From an uncultured Candidatus Binatia bacterium (GTDB lineage Bacteria > Desulfobacterota > Binatia > Bin18), in NCBI GenBank assembly GCA_958296235.1, contig OY282457.1:2723338-2787337 (forward strand): a DNA stretch of 64,000 bases. The letters are read 5' to 3'. Below the pieces are notes generated by a model. It did not search any database, was not told the origin of the DNA, and was given only the letters and a program-made list of their open reading frames with translations. The position numbers and the translations under genes are program-made. This document shows positions 51,217 through 58,274 of this stretch, piece after piece (the stretch's first letter is position 1; every line of letters starts with the position of its first letter).

Positions 51217-51322
51217 GCCCTCACCCCAACCCCTCTCCCAGCGGGAGAGGGGCGCTTGTCTTGCCCTCTCCCCTGGAGGGAGAGGGTGGCCCTGAGCCTG
51301 TCGAAGGGCCGGGTGAGGGGGC
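51217..51322. repeat. Hairpin-rich repeat element between pmoA and pmoB
   Basis: The outer ends GCCCTCACCC (51217-51226) and GGGTGAGGGGGC (51311-51322) are complementary. Inside are two perfect hairpins: CCCCTCTCCC/GGGAGAGGGG (51230-51252) and CCCTCTCCC/GGGAGAGGG (51264-51286). CCCTGAGCCTGTCGAAGGG follows. Sequences of this type are widely dispersed in environmental genomes. It lies in the leader of pmoB. Confidence 0.65.
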
Positions 51323-51426
51323 CGACGGGCCGCTTGGGGGGCCGGCGACACAATGGGCATCACACGTCTCCAGGGGGAAGGCATTGGAAACCGACCACTA
51401 AGCACTGACCACGAGTCACTATCATT

Positions 51427-52170
51427 TCAGGTTTGGCGCAGGACTTTCCGCAGCGGCATAACGCCGAGCACTTTCCCCAGGCCGATGCCAACCCAATACA
51501 TGAGGGTGCAGGTAATGCCGGCCATGAGCACGCTGATCCAGATACGCTGGCCCAGGAAGGCTTGCAGCGTGCCTTCATCAATCCGGCGTAAGTATTCCGG
51601 CGTTTGGGGGCGGATGAAGTAATAACCCATCAAATCGGCAATGGTAAAGGTCTTGCCAAACAGCGTCACCGGCTGCAGGAAGGGCATGAGCATCAGCCAG
51701 TTCACGGGATAAAAGAGGAAACCCCATAAAAACCCGCCAATCAGACTTGTCGCCAGATAGCTGCGTGACCACAAGAGCATCAGGTCAAGCGCCAGCGCCA
51801 TGGGAATCGTTGTGGCCGGCCAGACAAAATTGAGCGGATAATACTCCAAGCCGTAAAAGCTGAATATCCGACTCAGCCAGGCGCCGACCAAAACGAACAC
51901 CGCGGTAAACGTGGCTCCCAGCGGCAGGCGCAGATAGTGCCAGGCCAGATAGTGACCCACCGCGGTGACCAACAGGGCGGCGCTCGGGCCGGCGATCGGC
52001 CACCACAGTTTGTCTTTCCAGTCAACCCAGAAATCCCAGTCGCCCATATAGAGCATGCGACTGACGTGGGGGATGACAGTGAAAAAGCCGACCAGGGCCA
52101 GGAGCAGAATGATATCAAAGGCCTTGGCCATCTTGTGATGGCCAAGCGCGGCAAGCTCTTCGGCCTTCAT
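51427..52170 (-). CDS. pmoA: Copper membrane monooxygenase subunit A (PmoA/AmoA)
   Basis: A 247-residue integral membrane subunit with about seven membrane segments. The N-terminal region MAKAFDIILLLALVGFFTVI, the conserved WDFWVDWKDKLWWPI near 45, FSFYGLEYYPLNFVWPATTIPMAL (core YYPLNFVWPATTIPM) near 108, and WLMLMPFLQPVTLFGKTFTIADLMGYYFIRP (core LFGKTFTIADLMGYYFIR) near 160 are hallmarks. Length equals that of methanotroph PmoA. It contacts the copper sites of PmoC in the complex. Sequence alone does not tell methane from ammonia or alkane specificity. It follows pmoC by 81 bp. Confidence 0.96.
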   Translation of the reverse strand: MKAEELAALGHHKMAKAFDIILLLALVGFFTVIPHVSRMLYMGDWDFWVDWKDKLWWPIAGPSAALLVTAVGHYLAWHYLRLPLGATFTAVFVLVGAWLSRIFSFYGLEYYPLNFVWPATTIPMALALDLMLLWSRSYLATSLIGGFLWGFLFYPVNWLMLMPFLQPVTLFGKTFTIADLMGYYFIRPQTPEYLRRIDEGTLQAFLGQRIWISVLMAGITCTLMYWVGIGLGKVLGVMPLRKVLRQT

Positions 52171-52251
52171 AACTCCCAGCCCCTCCTTGCCTTCTCTTCC
52201 CTCTCCCTCCAGGGGGGAAGGAATGAAAAAGGGGAACCATGTGGCTCTGAT

Positions 52252-53103
52252 TCACGCGGTGTGATGAGTTTCGGTTGACGCCTGCTGGGCCATTGCCCCC
52301 AGGTTTTCAAAGATGCGCGGCACGGTCTTGAAGAGCAGCGCAAACCCGGCAAAAAAGAAATACGTCGCCCAGGCAAACGGAAAATGGTAGGGCTGCACGA
52401 ACAGTTCTTCGGTAATCCAGCTTGAGTGTCCCAGCTCGTTAAACGCCACATTGGCGAACAGGAACCAGCCGCCGGCCGGAAACAGCAGATAGCAGAGAGG
52501 GATGCCTTTGCCCCCTTCACCGACATACAGATGGTGTAAGCGGTTATAGGCGTACCAGGAGCTGACGCCAGTCATGATGATCAACATGGGAAAGGTATAG
52601 AAGAAGAGGGGAATATGGCTGGGCGTAAAGGCCGTATCGCGCACCACAATTTGATGCCACGAGGCGTCTTGCTCGGCAAAATAGCTGACGCCAAAGCCGA
52701 ACATGGCTGCCACGGCGACCGTGGCCCACAGCTTCCCGATGTGGTTGAGCTCGTGCTCGGGGTCGATGCGCCCCAACTCGCTTTTCTGCACGGCGCAGGT
52801 CGAACAGGGTTTGCGATAGGCCGTAAAGCCGATGATGGCGGCGGCAATAAGGACGACCCACTCGACGTACAGCAGACCCAGCCAATAGGTCGCAAATTCG
52901 GGTGTCGTCGCGTCCAGACCAACCGGGAACCACCACTCGCCCTGCCACAGTCTGATGAGAACCAACGACAGCAGCCCCAGGCCGCCGCCTAGGATCAGAA
53001 AGCGCATGAACGGCATCTCGCCGTGCGCTGTTTTATCGCGCTTCGTTTCCTCTATCTGGACGGCCTGCCTTTCGACTGGGGCTGACATAGATGTTGCTGC
53101 CAT
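52252..53103 (-). CDS. pmoC: Copper membrane monooxygenase subunit C (PmoC/AmoC)
   Basis: A 283-residue membrane subunit carrying metal sites. Asp146, His150 and His163 (EQDASWHQIVVRDTAFTPSH) have exactly the D-x3-H-x12-H spacing of the CuC site. Asn222, His226 and His240 (FNELGHSSWITEELFVQPYH) have the N-x3-H-x13-H spacing of the CuD site seen in methanotroph structures. WHQIVVRDTAFTPSHIPLFF is highly conserved among CuMMOs. First gene of the operon; ATG 53103 follows GGGAGGGACC. An upstream ATG at 53124 is possible. No clear sigma70 promoter is visible in the 144 bp upstream. Confidence 0.95.
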   Translation of the reverse strand: MAATSMSAPVERQAVQIEETKRDKTAHGEMPFMRFLILGGGLGLLSLVLIRLWQGEWWFPVGLDATTPEFATYWLGLLYVEWVVLIAAAIIGFTAYRKPCSTCAVQKSELGRIDPEHELNHIGKLWATVAVAAMFGFGVSYFAEQDASWHQIVVRDTAFTPSHIPLFFYTFPMLIIMTGVSSWYAYNRLHHLYVGEGGKGIPLCYLLFPAGGWFLFANVAFNELGHSSWITEELFVQPYHFPFAWATYFFFAGFALLFKTVPRIFENLGAMAQQASTETHHTA

Positions 53104-53247
53104 CGGAGGTCCCTCCCCGTACATTACTGCCCAGTCCCGAGCGGCCCGTAGTGGACAACCCCGGAACGATAATAATGCTGTGTATGGAATAGCCCCCTGT
53201 AACACATATCTTCCAAAATATGCAAACAGGGCTTTGAGTGCTGTCTC

Positions 53248-54408
53248 TTACCGATTGGGCTCCCCGGCCTCAAACGTCCCCGGCTCATGCCAGCGACGGC
53301 TGACGAGCAGTTTCCCGGCCTGCTGCCGTTTCTTGCGGAAGCCCAACAGGTGAAAAATTTCCATCACAAACCAGCGGGCAATGCGTGGCTCGACGACCAG
53401 GGTCGCGGCCTGGTCGGGATGTCGGCGGACTCCGGGCAGCAGCGGTAAGAGTCGCTCAAGCCGGAGGCGGCGCAGCCGCACCGCGAGACGCAACCAGAAC
53501 CGCCGGACTGTTCTGACCAGGAAAAATCCGTCCGCTCCCTGGTCCTGATAGAGGGGCATCAGGATTTGCCCGGACTCAGGGGCACAAATCTGTCCGTGAC
53601 GGTCACGGGCCAGGAGCTGGCCCCGCCTGACCGACTGGAAGTTTGTGAAGCCGGGTTCCATCACAAAGTCGTCATTGGCCTGGAGCAGATGGTGATAGCG
53701 GATTTCCAGGACCGGACAGACCGGCTGCTCGGGCGGCGTCCTTTCGTATGCGTCTTGGGGCTGGAGACAGCCGGCAGTTGTCAGGACGCTCCAGATGGCC
53801 GCGGTATGGTTCTCCACCGCACTTGGCGAAGCGTGCTGTCCGCCTTCAAAACCAATGGAGACATGTCCCTGCTCGCTCAGATAATTCAGCAGCGTGCCCT
53901 CCAGCTGTTCTTCCAGGCCAAGAATGACTGGAGCCTGAAGACCAAATGCAAAGCGGCGGTTGAGAAGGCTATCGCCAATTACCACAAACGGCTGACCCGC
54001 GGCAGAAGTGGTGTGCAGGTCGAGGAAGACCGCCGGTCCCTGGCGCTGCGCCAGCGCTATTTCTATTGCCGTAAGCAACTCCCGCTGTTCCTGCTCTTCC
54101 GAGGTCGGCTCGGCGCGTTGCCCGTCCTCTCCTTCGAGCCGCTCAGACCCCCACAGTCGGTTGAAATCCTCGTCAATATACCGGCAGCCGCGGGCCAGAG
54201 CGGCGCGGTTCCCGGTGAGCGCGAGCAGCTTGCCCCGAAAGGGGAGTCGCCGGGAGTGTAAGCTGCGCAGCACATCCTGCAAGGCAAACACCCCAGCCGG
54301 CTCATTGCCGTGCATTCCTCCAATACCAATCACGAGCGGCCCGGCCGTATCGCCGCCATAACTGCCGAGCCGGCGGGGAAAGCTGGACTGGGCGGGAGGG
54401 TCGGACAT
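53248..54408 (-). CDS. Succinylglutamate desuccinylase/aspartoacylase family zinc hydrolase
   Basis: A 386-residue M14-like carboxypeptidase-fold protein that would cut an N-acyl or amide bond next to a carboxylate. GIGGMHGNEPAG near 27 supplies His and Glu zinc ligands, RYIDEDFNRLWG near 76 the substrate-binding Arg, and VFLDLHTTSAAG near 127 the third ligand. The C-terminal ~180 residues include a lipoyl/barrel-like region (RRGQLLARDRHGQICAPESG) and a basic tail. Its start overlaps the stop of the glutamate-cysteine-ligase fusion by one base (TGATG in reading direction), so the two are translationally coupled. Confidence 0.87.
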   Translation of the reverse strand: MSDPPAQSSFPRRLGSYGGDTAGPLVIGIGGMHGNEPAGVFALQDVLRSLHSRRLPFRGKLLALTGNRAALARGCRYIDEDFNRLWGSERLEGEDGQRAEPTSEEQEQRELLTAIEIALAQRQGPAVFLDLHTTSAAGQPFVVIGDSLLNRRFAFGLQAPVILGLEEQLEGTLLNYLSEQGHVSIGFEGGQHASPSAVENHTAAIWSVLTTAGCLQPQDAYERTPPEQPVCPVLEIRYHHLLQANDDFVMEPGFTNFQSVRRGQLLARDRHGQICAPESGQILMPLYQDQGADGFFLVRTVRRFWLRLAVRLRRLRLERLLPLLPGVRRHPDQAATLVVEPRIARWFVMEIFHLLGFRKKRQQAGKLLVSRRWHEPGTFEAGEPNR

Positions 54409-56324
54409 CAGTCCTTCCGGGCCGACTGTTCAAGCAGACGGGCCGTTATCCTGAGGATGTCATGCTCGGTCACGATCCCGACCAGCCGCCCGTCTTTGGC
54501 CACCAGCAGAGACTCGCTTTTTTCCTGTTGCATCCGGGCCACCGCTTCGACGACCGGTGTTTCGGGTGGCAGCGTCAGCGGCTTCGGTTGCATGACCGCC
54601 CCGACCGGAACCGGCTCGCTCTCGGCTTGTTGGAGTGACGGCGCACAGTGACGCAGGACCTCAAAGCACGAGATCAAGCCAACCAGCCTGCCCTGGTCGT
54701 CCTCAACCGGGATATGCCGAATCCGTTTCCAGTCCATCAGTTCAGCCACCAGGTCCATTGGTTCATTGGGATGAACGGTGAACAGATCGGTCGTCATACA
54801 TTCTTCAATACGCAGGGTATGCAGTTTATTACTCCATCCTTCTTCAACCTGGGCCGACGGCCATTCATGCACCGGGCTTCCTTCCCATTGTCTCCGAGCG
54901 GTTGCTGCGGTCAGCGCGCTCAACCGCGCCGCTTGGGTGTCAGTCTCCGGCATGTCGGCCAACGAGCGCAAGAGCCAGGACGCGCCGGTCCGGTCTGTCG
55001 CCACTCGTTGTTCGATCACGCCCAGGTAACGTTCGATGTCCGCCGGATTCAGCCCCGCGGCGCGGAGTTCGTGCCGGGCCAGCGGTAATAAGTCCTGGCG
55101 TATCAAGTCGCGGGCGGGCACAATCTGTCCGCCGAGCCAGGTAAACTGGGCGTCCAACCCCATCTGCGCCGCGGCCAGAAAGTTGGCTTCCGCATCGTGG
55201 AAGGACATTTGCTGGGTAATATCGCCATAGCTGTGTTGCCCTCCCCGGAGTAAACCCAGGAAGAAGGCGGCATTGGCGACCTCATCAACAACACTCGGAC
55301 CGGCCGGCAAGACGCGGTTTTCAATACGGATATGGGCTTTCCCTCCTCCGATGCCAAAACAGCCTCTATTCCAGCGATATACCGTTCCGGTATGGAGACG
55401 CAGGGCTTGTAATTCGGGCAGCCCGCCCCGCTCCAGCAAGCGCAAAGAATCTTCCTCTGACGGTGTTCCGATCAGGACGCGAAAGCGAGCCAAATCTTCC
55501 CGGATGAGTTCGAGTATCGAGTAGTCCACCCACTGCTGACCAAAGCTCACCCGTGGCGCGCGCTCGCGCATGTGGGAGCTGGCGCGGCGGGTGTCAACAG
55601 ATTGTTGAAACAGCGGAATCCGCGTCTCGCGCCACAGACGGCGGCCAAACAGGAGCGGCGAATTAACGGCCGCGGCCAGGAGCGGAGCGGTCATGGCCTG
55701 GGCGATATTATAACACTGGGGAAACTCGGCTGGCTCGACCTGGTAGTGGACCTGAAAACTGGTGCAGCCCGCTTCCAGCATGACCGAGTCGTGTTTGAGA
55801 CTCAGCTCATCCGCGCCCTTGAGCTGGAACTCGTAATCGCCCCCACGGAGTTGAGTGAGCGCGGTATTCAGCGCCCGGTAGCGCGGTTTGGGGGTCATAT
55901 TGGTCAGGGCCAGGTCAGACTTGCGCAGCGTTGGTAGAATCCCACTCAGGATTACCTCAGCCCCACACTGATGAGCGGCGGCTCGCAGTGTGGCGAGCGA
56001 GCGGTTGAGTTGGCCCTCAAGCTGACTCAGACAGTCGCCCTCAAATACCAAGGGGTCCAGATTGATCTCCAGGTTAAACAGCCCCAGCTCTGTGGTGTAA
56101 TGGGGATCATCGATCCGCTCCAGGATATCCAGCGCGCGCGGCGCCGGACGCCAGGCGGCATCCACTAAAAACAGTTCTTGCTCAGCCCCAATCCGGTGAA
56201 CCCCGGATTCGATCAAACCGGTGTCGAGCATGTGTTCCAGCGCGTGGATATCGCGCAGGAGATGGGCGATAAAGCGGCGGAGTTGGCCCGAATCAGTATT
56301 GCGGAGTACGTCTTGATTGCCCAC
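54408..56324 (-). CDS. Glutamate-cysteine-ligase family (GCS2) protein fused to a CBS pair
   Basis: A 638-residue fusion. Residues about 25-430 are a carboxylate-amine ligase of the GCS2/YbdK/EgtA type: HRIGAEQELFLVDAAWRPAP near 43, YTTELGLFNLEINLDPLVF near 74 and MLEAGCTSFQVHYQVEP near 180, which includes ATP/glutamate-binding acidic residues. Residues about 505-638 are two CBS domains (MTTDLFTVHPNEPMDLVAEL, RHIPVEDDQGRLVGLISCFEVL; AVMQPKPLTLPPETPV, LLVAKDGRLVGIVTEHDILR), which usually bind adenine nucleotides. It may make a gamma-glutamyl amide under control of cellular energy state. GTG 56324 with GAGGAAG upstream is the chosen start; the frame runs further upstream without homology. Confidence 0.85.
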   Translation of the reverse strand: MGNQDVLRNTDSGQLRRFIAHLLRDIHALEHMLDTGLIESGVHRIGAEQELFLVDAAWRPAPRALDILERIDDPHYTTELGLFNLEINLDPLVFEGDCLSQLEGQLNRSLATLRAAAHQCGAEVILSGILPTLRKSDLALTNMTPKPRYRALNTALTQLRGGDYEFQLKGADELSLKHDSVMLEAGCTSFQVHYQVEPAEFPQCYNIAQAMTAPLLAAAVNSPLLFGRRLWRETRIPLFQQSVDTRRASSHMRERAPRVSFGQQWVDYSILELIREDLARFRVLIGTPSEEDSLRLLERGGLPELQALRLHTGTVYRWNRGCFGIGGGKAHIRIENRVLPAGPSVVDEVANAAFFLGLLRGGQHSYGDITQQMSFHDAEANFLAAAQMGLDAQFTWLGGQIVPARDLIRQDLLPLARHELRAAGLNPADIERYLGVIEQRVATDRTGASWLLRSLADMPETDTQAARLSALTAATARRQWEGSPVHEWPSAQVEEGWSNKLHTLRIEECMTTDLFTVHPNEPMDLVAELMDWKRIRHIPVEDDQGRLVGLISCFEVLRHCAPSLQQAESEPVPVGAVMQPKPLTLPPETPVVEAVARMQQEKSESLLVAKDGRLVGIVTEHDILRITARLLEQSARKD

Positions 56325-56452
56325 TTTTCTTCCTCGGGCCTGAATGCCTCGGTGGTCTCGAATGCAGTAGCGTATGTTATATGTCGGAAAAGCGGAGGCA
56401 TAGGGCGTCCGGCGACAACAATACGGAGCACCACGCGTAGGAAATAGCGACA

Positions 56453-56845
56453 ATGGCAAGTAAGGGCCGACCTTTCCGAACTCGCTCTTTTGAGGGCTTT
56501 GAGATTTTGGTGGGGAAAGGGGATACCCAGAATGACCGGCTGACCTTCGAGGTTGCGGAGCCTGAAGACTTCTGGCTGCACGTGGTCAACTTTCCCGGCA
56601 GCCATGTGGTGGTCCGCAACCCCGACAGGCTCGCCCAACTGCCGCCCGCGGTCTTGGTGCACGCGGCCCGGCTGGCGGCCTGGCATTCCAAGGCGCGCGG
56701 CAGCCGGGGCAAGGTGGAAGTCCATATCTGCCGGGCCGCGGACGTGTCCCAGCCGCCCGGTTTTCCACCCGGCAAGGTGCTGTTGCGTTGCTGGCAGAGC
56801 CTCAAAGTCTATCCGCTTGAGCCGGCCGATGAGGTGGACGGGTGA
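56453..56845 (+). CDS. Stand-alone NFACT-R (DUF814) domain protein
   Basis: A 130-residue protein consisting only of the NFACT-R domain, found at the C-terminus of RqcH/NEMF/FbpA proteins, where it binds RNA or the ribosome. FEGFEILVGKGDTQNDRLTF near 13, EDFWLHVVNFPGSHVVVR near 37 and LVHAARLAAWHSKARGSRGKVEV near 67 match closely. The NFACT-N and coiled-coil parts are absent, so it is not a full RqcH. It is divergent from the ligase-CBS gene, 128 bp apart. Confidence 0.9.
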   Translation: MASKGRPFRTRSFEGFEILVGKGDTQNDRLTFEVAEPEDFWLHVVNFPGSHVVVRNPDRLAQLPPAVLVHAARLAAWHSKARGSRGKVEVHICRAADVSQPPGFPPGKVLLRCWQSLKVYPLEPADEVDG

Positions 56846-56864
56846 TTGTGAATGGGGCGGTCTG

Positions 56865-57359
56865 TTAAGGGGCGAGGTAACGGACGAGGGCGATGGCAGC
56901 CCCGATGATCGTGCTGGTAATGGTCAGGATTGCCACAACCATAAGCCTGTACACGCCATGAATGCTGTTCGACATGTCTTGCTGGCTTTTCAACATGTCC
57001 CCCCGCAAGGTGACGATCTCGGTCTTCAATTCCGTCTTGACTTCGGCAATCTCGGTCTTGACCGCGGCGATTTCCGTCTTGACTTCGGCAATCTCGGTCT
57101 TTAACTCAGCCTTGACCTCGGCAATCTCGGTCTTCAATTCGGCTTTGACCTCGGCAATCTCGGTCTTTAACTCAGTCTTGACAGTCGCAATCTCGGCCTC
57201 CAGGCCGGCTTGGACTTCGGCGAGGTCGGCTTTGGTCGCCACATTGCCACTTACCGCCTCGCCGACCGTGGCCACGACGGCTTCGGCCAGGGGTTCGTCG
57301 GCCCCGGCCGCCTGGAGCGCCTTGACGGCCTTATAGGTGTCGAATGCAAGGGCGGGCAT
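56865..57359 (-). CDS. DUF1640/CCDC90-like coiled-coil membrane protein
   Basis: A 164-residue protein: an N-terminal head (FDTYKAVKALQAAGADEPLAE), a long coiled coil at about 45-120, and a C-terminal membrane segment (LMVVAILTITSTIIGAAIAL). The coiled coil is built of near-identical 11-residue units (EIAEVKAELKT), and the DNA carries the matching 33-bp tandem repeats. This is the layout of bacterial DUF1640 proteins, relatives of the mitochondrial CCDC90/MCUR1 family. Likely anchored in the inner membrane with the coil in the cytoplasm. ATG 57359 is preferred because the family motif starts there. Confidence 0.85.
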   Translation of the reverse strand: MPALAFDTYKAVKALQAAGADEPLAEAVVATVGEAVSGNVATKADLAEVQAGLEAEIATVKTELKTEIAEVKAELKTEIAEVKAELKTEIAEVKTEIAAVKTEIAEVKTELKTEIVTLRGDMLKSQQDMSNSIHGVYRLMVVAILTITSTIIGAAIALVRYLAP

Positions 57360-57395
57360 GATTCCCCTGTTACTGCACGCGGCCCGGCCCGTCAA

Positions 57396-57755
57396 TGGTG
57401 AACAGCCGCCCCGTTTGCGTTTATTTTGCTCGGCAATGCCCCTGTCGGCTGACGCGCCGTTAAGCCGGTCTGCGGGACTAGGGACTAAGGATATTATCTA
57501 ACTATTGCTGAAACTCCTTGGTGAAAGCGGCGCAATACTAAGGGCGGAGCCCAAAGCCCAGTCCGCTTACGCCAACCATAGGCTCGGCCTTTGTGGTTGA
57601 TAGTAGGCATGAACAGGGACAAGGGTACGGTGTGAGGGTGACACGATGAGATGGCACCAAACAAGGGGCGGTCTTAGCCGGTAGAGGGGCGGGGATTCAG
57701 GAACTCTTGCGCGACTGCAACTAACAACCTGCTATGTCAAAAGAGAGAAAAGCCC
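57396..57755. other. Non-coding stretch without recognised features
   Basis: 360 bp between the coiled-coil gene and the DUF4926 gene. I see no open reading frame of convincing composition and no tRNA, tmRNA or RNase P signature. Sequence is GC-rich with scattered short direct matches only. AAAAGAGAGAAAAG just before 57756 is the ribosome site of the next gene. Confidence 0.35.
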
Positions 57756-57986
57756 ATGACAACGAAGCAAATCAAACTGCTTGATACGGTCGCCTTACTG
57801 GAGAACTTACCAGAACGGCAACTCAAGCGTGGCGAAGTCGGCACGGTTGTTGAGGTTCTCGCGCCGGATGTCTACGAAGTCGAGTTCTGCGATGATGAAG
57901 GGCAAACCTACATGGAACTCGCATTGTGCAACGACCAGATTATTGCGCTCCATACTCAGGGAGAAGCGTTAAAGATTGGTGCCTGA
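57756..57986 (+). CDS. DUF4926 domain protein
   Basis: A 76-residue protein matching the DUF4926 family: IKLLDTVALLENLPERQLKRGEVGTVVEVL in short core form (LKRGEVGTVVEVL), then YEVEFCDDEGQTYMELAL. The fold is expected to be a small SH3-like barrel. Function is unknown; such genes are often near toxin-antitoxin genes or in mobile regions. None is adjacent here. Confidence 0.85.
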   Translation: MTTKQIKLLDTVALLENLPERQLKRGEVGTVVEVLAPDVYEVEFCDDEGQTYMELALCNDQIIALHTQGEALKIGA

Positions 57987-58093
57987 CCAGCGAAAAAACG
58001 GCCATCTCGAACACCTGCGGGCTGGAGTGTTTGACGATAACCCGCAGGCGTGCTGTTGCACTTCGTCGTGCCGGAGGTGGTCCGGCCTCCATG

Positions 58094-58170
58094 CTTCGAC
58101 TCTGCCCTCCGGGCTACGCTTAGCACAAACGGCCTCGCGTTCGTCCTGAGCGTAGCGGAGCGAAGTCGAA
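58094..58170. repeat. Imperfect inverted repeat of a widespread intergenic type
   Basis: CTTCGACTCTGCCCTCCGGG followed by CTACGCTTAGCACAAACG (58094-58131) is partly complementary to GTTCGTCCTGAGCGTAGCGG and GAGCGAAGTCGAA (58139-58170). GTCCTGAGC-GTAGCGGAGC-GAAGTCGAA is a familiar dispersed repeat in environmental genomes. It lies in the gap between the DUF4926 gene and the RND permease stop, where it could terminate both. Confidence 0.55.
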
Positions 58171-58274
58171 AAGCCGGCCCCTGTTTTCACGGGGTGACGT
58201 TTTTTCGCCGGACTGACGGTGCTGGTGGATATACCGCGGCGTAAAGTGCTCCAGCCGTGTCGATTGTCTCCCGT

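Noticed and set aside
51217..51322. Repeated CCCTCTCCC blocks as a CRISPR or tandem repeat
   Set aside because: They are arms of hairpins facing each other, not direct repeats with spacers.
51142..51405. N-terminal extension of PmoB of 88 residues
   Set aside because: It is a translation of the dispersed repeat; a proper signal peptide begins at ATG 51141 and yields the required mature N-terminal His.
57040..57190. Tandem 33-bp repeats resembling a short CRISPR array
   Set aside because: The units are contiguous, without unique spacers, in frame with a coiled-coil protein and explained by its 11-residue repeats.
57987..58093. Possible small RNA gene after the DUF4926 gene
   Set aside because: GC-rich with local complementarity, but this belongs to the repeat region and no promoter is visible.
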